Positions 62,873-64,000 of a stretch of 64,000 nucleotides of DNA are shown here, piece after piece. Under the pieces are notes generated by a model. The model worked only from the letters and a program-made list of their open reading frames with translations, did no database searches and had not been told where the DNA came from. A program made the translations under genes and the position numbers. Source of the stretch: Anaplasma capra (lineage in GTDB: Bacteria > Pseudomonadota > Alphaproteobacteria > Rickettsiales > Anaplasmataceae); contig NZ_JAOTBG010000002.1 of NCBI RefSeq assembly GCF_025628805.1, forward strand, positions 67,017-131,016, written 5' to 3'. Positions within the stretch are counted from its first letter, which is position 1, and each line of letters begins with the position of its first letter.

Positions 62873-64000
62873 GTGACCGGTAATGTGAATCTCCCCAAAC
62901 CCTGGGAGATATTATTAACGCGAAAGGAAGCTAGTACAAGCACGGCGGGGGCAGCTTGTGCACTAGTCGCCTTTGATGAGAGCATAGATCTAAACAGCGA
63001 TAAACGCTGTGACAGCTCCTTAATAGATACTCTACACACCATAGTAAGACCCACCGCGCAGTGCACTGCGCTGCTGGATTACATACTAAAAACTGCATAC
63101 CACACCAACGTGTATAAGCAGGGAGACCATGCCCTTGTCGTCACTTCAGAAGAGGATGTCCCAACACCACTGGTCTCCGTCACCAGAGAAAATCCTCTTT
63201 CCACAGAGCACAGCGCAATATCTGTAGTTGAAAAACACCGGCTACGGGTCGCAAAAAACAAAACTAAACGGGGAGTTATGGATGCGAAATATGTGGATAG
63301 GATGACAGCAACTATGTCATACAGAATCTCATCCCCAAAAGACTTCGAAGGCGAGTTTTTGATCAGCCAGCTGAAAATTGAGCTGGCACAGATAGGAGTA
63401 GATGGGCGAAAAGAGCCTGAAGTGTTCGCTAGGCTCAAACCAGATTGCGATTTTTTTTACACGCCCCCACAACAACAGAGTACTTATAACAGCCCCGCAC
63501 AAAGCGTATATGCCGCAGGGAAACATGCGGTTGACACAGTAAGAGAAAGACTCAGTGATGTAAAACCGGCGAGAGTTATCTCTACAGATAATATACTCCC
63601 TGCATTCAGACTCAAGGAACAAGTAGATCAAATTATGGAGGCTAGGGCAAAAACGCCCTGGCATATACTTGACCCAGAAGCGCAGTACCCATTTGCAGAA
63701 AAAGGTAGGGCCCATATTCTAGGCTCGTATGACAACACCTCAAAAATGAAGCTGAGTGAAATTGTGCTTGGTGGCGCGAGATGCGCTGAGGAGTTGCGCG
63801 ATGTCCTGAACACCTTGCTCACGCCGACTGCGAAGCGTGGGGGTTTATTGAGCTTCCTGGAGTCGTGCCTGAAAGGCAACAACTTGAAAGTCTCCCCACA
63901 TGGGGTCATTGTTGATAACCCCAGTGTGGTGCTGATTCCTATGCCCAAATCGAGCGTCTCAGGAAAAGTGCGGGTAATAGAAGAGCACTGCGTGAAGGTT
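62873..64000 (+). CDS. Unknown protein, partial (runs off the right edge)
   Basis: A continuous plus-strand frame of 376 codons runs from a GTG at 62873 to the end of the window with no stop. TAGAGG lies eight bases before the GTG; a second GTG at 62885 is an alternative, and a stop at 62846 bounds the frame. The translated sequence is mostly hydrophilic, starting VTGNVNLPKPWEILLTRKE and containing RVAKNKTKRGVMDAKYVDRM and FLISQLKIELAQIGVDGRKE. No signal peptide or membrane segment is visible. It was found by reading the frame directly, since it has no stop here. No family is recognised. The same-strand neighbour at 61019 suggests a cluster of lineage-specific proteins. Confidence 0.7.
   Translation, partial: MTGNVNLPKPWEILLTRKEASTSTAGAACALVAFDESIDLNSDKRCDSSLIDTLHTIVRPTAQCTALLDYILKTAYHTNVYKQGDHALVVTSEEDVPTPLVSVTRENPLSTEHSAISVVEKHRLRVAKNKTKRGVMDAKYVDRMTATMSYRISSPKDFEGEFLISQLKIELAQIGVDGRKEPEVFARLKPDCDFFYTPPQQQSTYNSPAQSVYAAGKHAVDTVRERLSDVKPARVISTDNILPAFRLKEQVDQIMEARAKTPWHILDPEAQYPFAEKGRAHILGSYDNTSKMKLSEIVLGGARCAEELRDVLNTLLTPTAKRGGLLSFLESCLKGNNLKVSPHGVIVDNPSVVLIPMPKSSVSGKVRVIEEHCVKV

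Noticed and set aside
63079..63948. Three overlapping minus-strand frames at the right edge
   Set aside because: They are antisense shadows of the continuous plus-strand frame that runs from 62873 to the window end.
1..64000. CRISPR arrays, intact insertion sequences or integrase genes
   Set aside because: No regularly spaced repeats with unique spacers and no transposase or integrase frames were seen anywhere in the window.

Overview
This window looks like a chromosomal segment of an obligate intracellular alphaproteobacterium of the family Anaplasmataceae. The Anaplasma marginale / A. centrale group is most likely. The base composition looks balanced, unlike AT-rich Ehrlichia or A. phagocytophilum. 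Housekeeping genes sit singly or in very short operons on both strands, separated by long gene-poor spacers. Gene-transfer-agent (GTA) remnants and large lineage-specific proteins without recognisable domains are scattered among them. The genus assignment is inference from gene content, not from a database match.

Layout. 1-5 kb: pdxJ (cut by the left edge), nadD, an unknown membrane protein, dnaA, fabI and tRNA-Asp. 5-15 kb: gatB with a malonyl-CoA decarboxylase, ssb, a ProP-like transporter, an AddB-like protein with a degraded nuclease site, and ftsI. 15-23 kb: hemB-nadE (overlapping; the NadE glutaminase domain has lost its catalytic triad), mutS, an unknown acidic protein followed by a HIT protein, and dapA. 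23-31.4 kb: three GTA/phage genes (HK97-type capsid, DUF2163 tail hub, TIM-barrel baseplate protein) interrupted by sucA on the other strand. 31.5-41.4 kb: miaB, a 1.1-kb gene-free stretch, ubiB-znuC divergent from znuA, fbpC-tatA-recR, a DsbD-like periplasmic domain protein, a GST-family protein and birA. 41.8-46.1 kb: a giant (up to 1444 aa) unknown protein. Its 5' end carries a 12-G homopolymer, its upstream region a 26-bp perfect palindrome, and the block with birA is bounded by an exact 27-bp direct repeat. 46.3-60 kb: uvrC, two tRNA-Gly genes, purB, a 1.5-kb gene-free stretch, htpG, a TPR-like membrane protein, nth, gyrA and a UvrD/PcrA helicase. 60-64 kb: two unknown genes, the first with a nuclear-localisation-like basic patch and a cysteine-rich hydrophobic segment, the second running off the right edge.

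Functionally, the identified genes cover cofactor synthesis (pyridoxal phosphate, NAD, haem, biotin attachment), replication and repair (dnaA, ssb, gyrA, mutS, uvrC, uvrD, nth, recR, addB-like), metal import (znuA/znuC, fbpC), protein export and folding (tatA, DsbD-like, htpG) and a residual cell-wall route (dapA, ftsI).

The observations most worth following up are the triad-less NadE, the broken AddB nuclease motif, the poly-G tract and 27-bp repeat around the giant gene, the dispersed GTA remnant with intact Fe-S ligand cysteines, and the effector-like proteins at 20.6, 41.8 and 61.0 kb.
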